Part shown: positions 13,252 through 13,275 of the stretch, one piece after another
How positions within the stretch are numbered: the stretch's first letter is position 1
How the letters are laid out: every line of letters starts with the position of its first letter
Source: Lachnospiraceae bacterium
GTDB lineage: Bacteria > Bacillota > Clostridia > Lachnospirales > Lachnospiraceae
Direction of reading: 5' to 3'
Length of the DNA stretch: 13,275 nt
Assembly: GCA_900764225.1 (NCBI GenBank)
Contig: CAAFNG010000384.1
Coordinates: 1-13,275 of the forward strand
Position numbers and translations under genes: made by a program
The notes under the pieces: generated by a model
Databases searched by the model: none
Told to the model about the DNA's origin: nothing
What the model saw: only the letters and a program-made list of their open reading frames with translations

Positions 13252-13275
13252 CATGCCTAGCACAATATATAGAGA

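Noticed and set aside
1..13275. tRNA, rRNA, CRISPR array, insertion sequence, prophage or defence system
   Set aside because: No cloverleaf, rRNA core, spaced direct repeats, transposase, integrase or nuclease-type protein was recognised anywhere in the window.

Overview
The window looks like one end of a draft contig from a gut anaerobe of the Bacillota, most likely Lachnospiraceae (Blautia/Dorea/Ruminococcus-like). This rests on gene content (oxygen-sensitive class III ribonucleotide reductase, AsnA, AzlCD, a low-GC Gram-positive style amino-acid ABC transporter), strong AGGAGG-type ribosome binding sites, and many extended -10 promoters (TGnTATAAT type). The taxonomic placement is inference, not a database result. 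Bases 1-59 are not biological: they are an Illumina Nextera i7 adapter fused to the contig end.

Layout, left to right: (1) adapter, then the 3' two thirds of nrdD with a fused C-terminal redoxin domain, ending in a strong terminator; (2) about 700 bp without a credible gene, holding two extended -10 promoters and a pair of inverted copies of a 12-bp-stem/26-nt-loop hairpin element; (3) a small tandem-ACT protein; (4) a decayed locus in which the first ~50 residues of an OmpR-type response regulator are frameshifted and joined to the last ~185 residues of a BceB-type ABC permease, as if a bceRSAB-like locus lost its middle; (5) azlC-azlD, a branched-chain amino-acid exporter, with a bidirectional terminator; (6) dapF on the minus strand; (7) a polar amino-acid ABC transporter operon (binding protein, permease, ATPase) with a candidate ArgR box; (8) nagB-nagA for amino-sugar catabolism; (9) an asnA-CBS protein operon on the minus strand; (10) an unrecognised zinc-ribbon, membrane-anchored protein on the plus strand.

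The most unusual signal is the ABC transporter binding protein at 6272-7048. Its two family-3 halves are in swapped order: the segment that normally forms the middle and C-terminal part of the protein follows the signal peptide, and the segment that normally forms the N-terminus comes last. This is a natural circular permutation with the new ends at the hinge. The same protein has a signal-peptidase-I type leader with no lipobox cysteine, and the downstream permease carries an in-frame amber codon at codon 6.

Most of the window concerns amino-acid and nitrogen economy (BCAA export, diaminopimelate synthesis, polar amino-acid import, GlcNAc-6-P deamination, asparagine synthesis) in separate operons, each with its own promoter and terminator.
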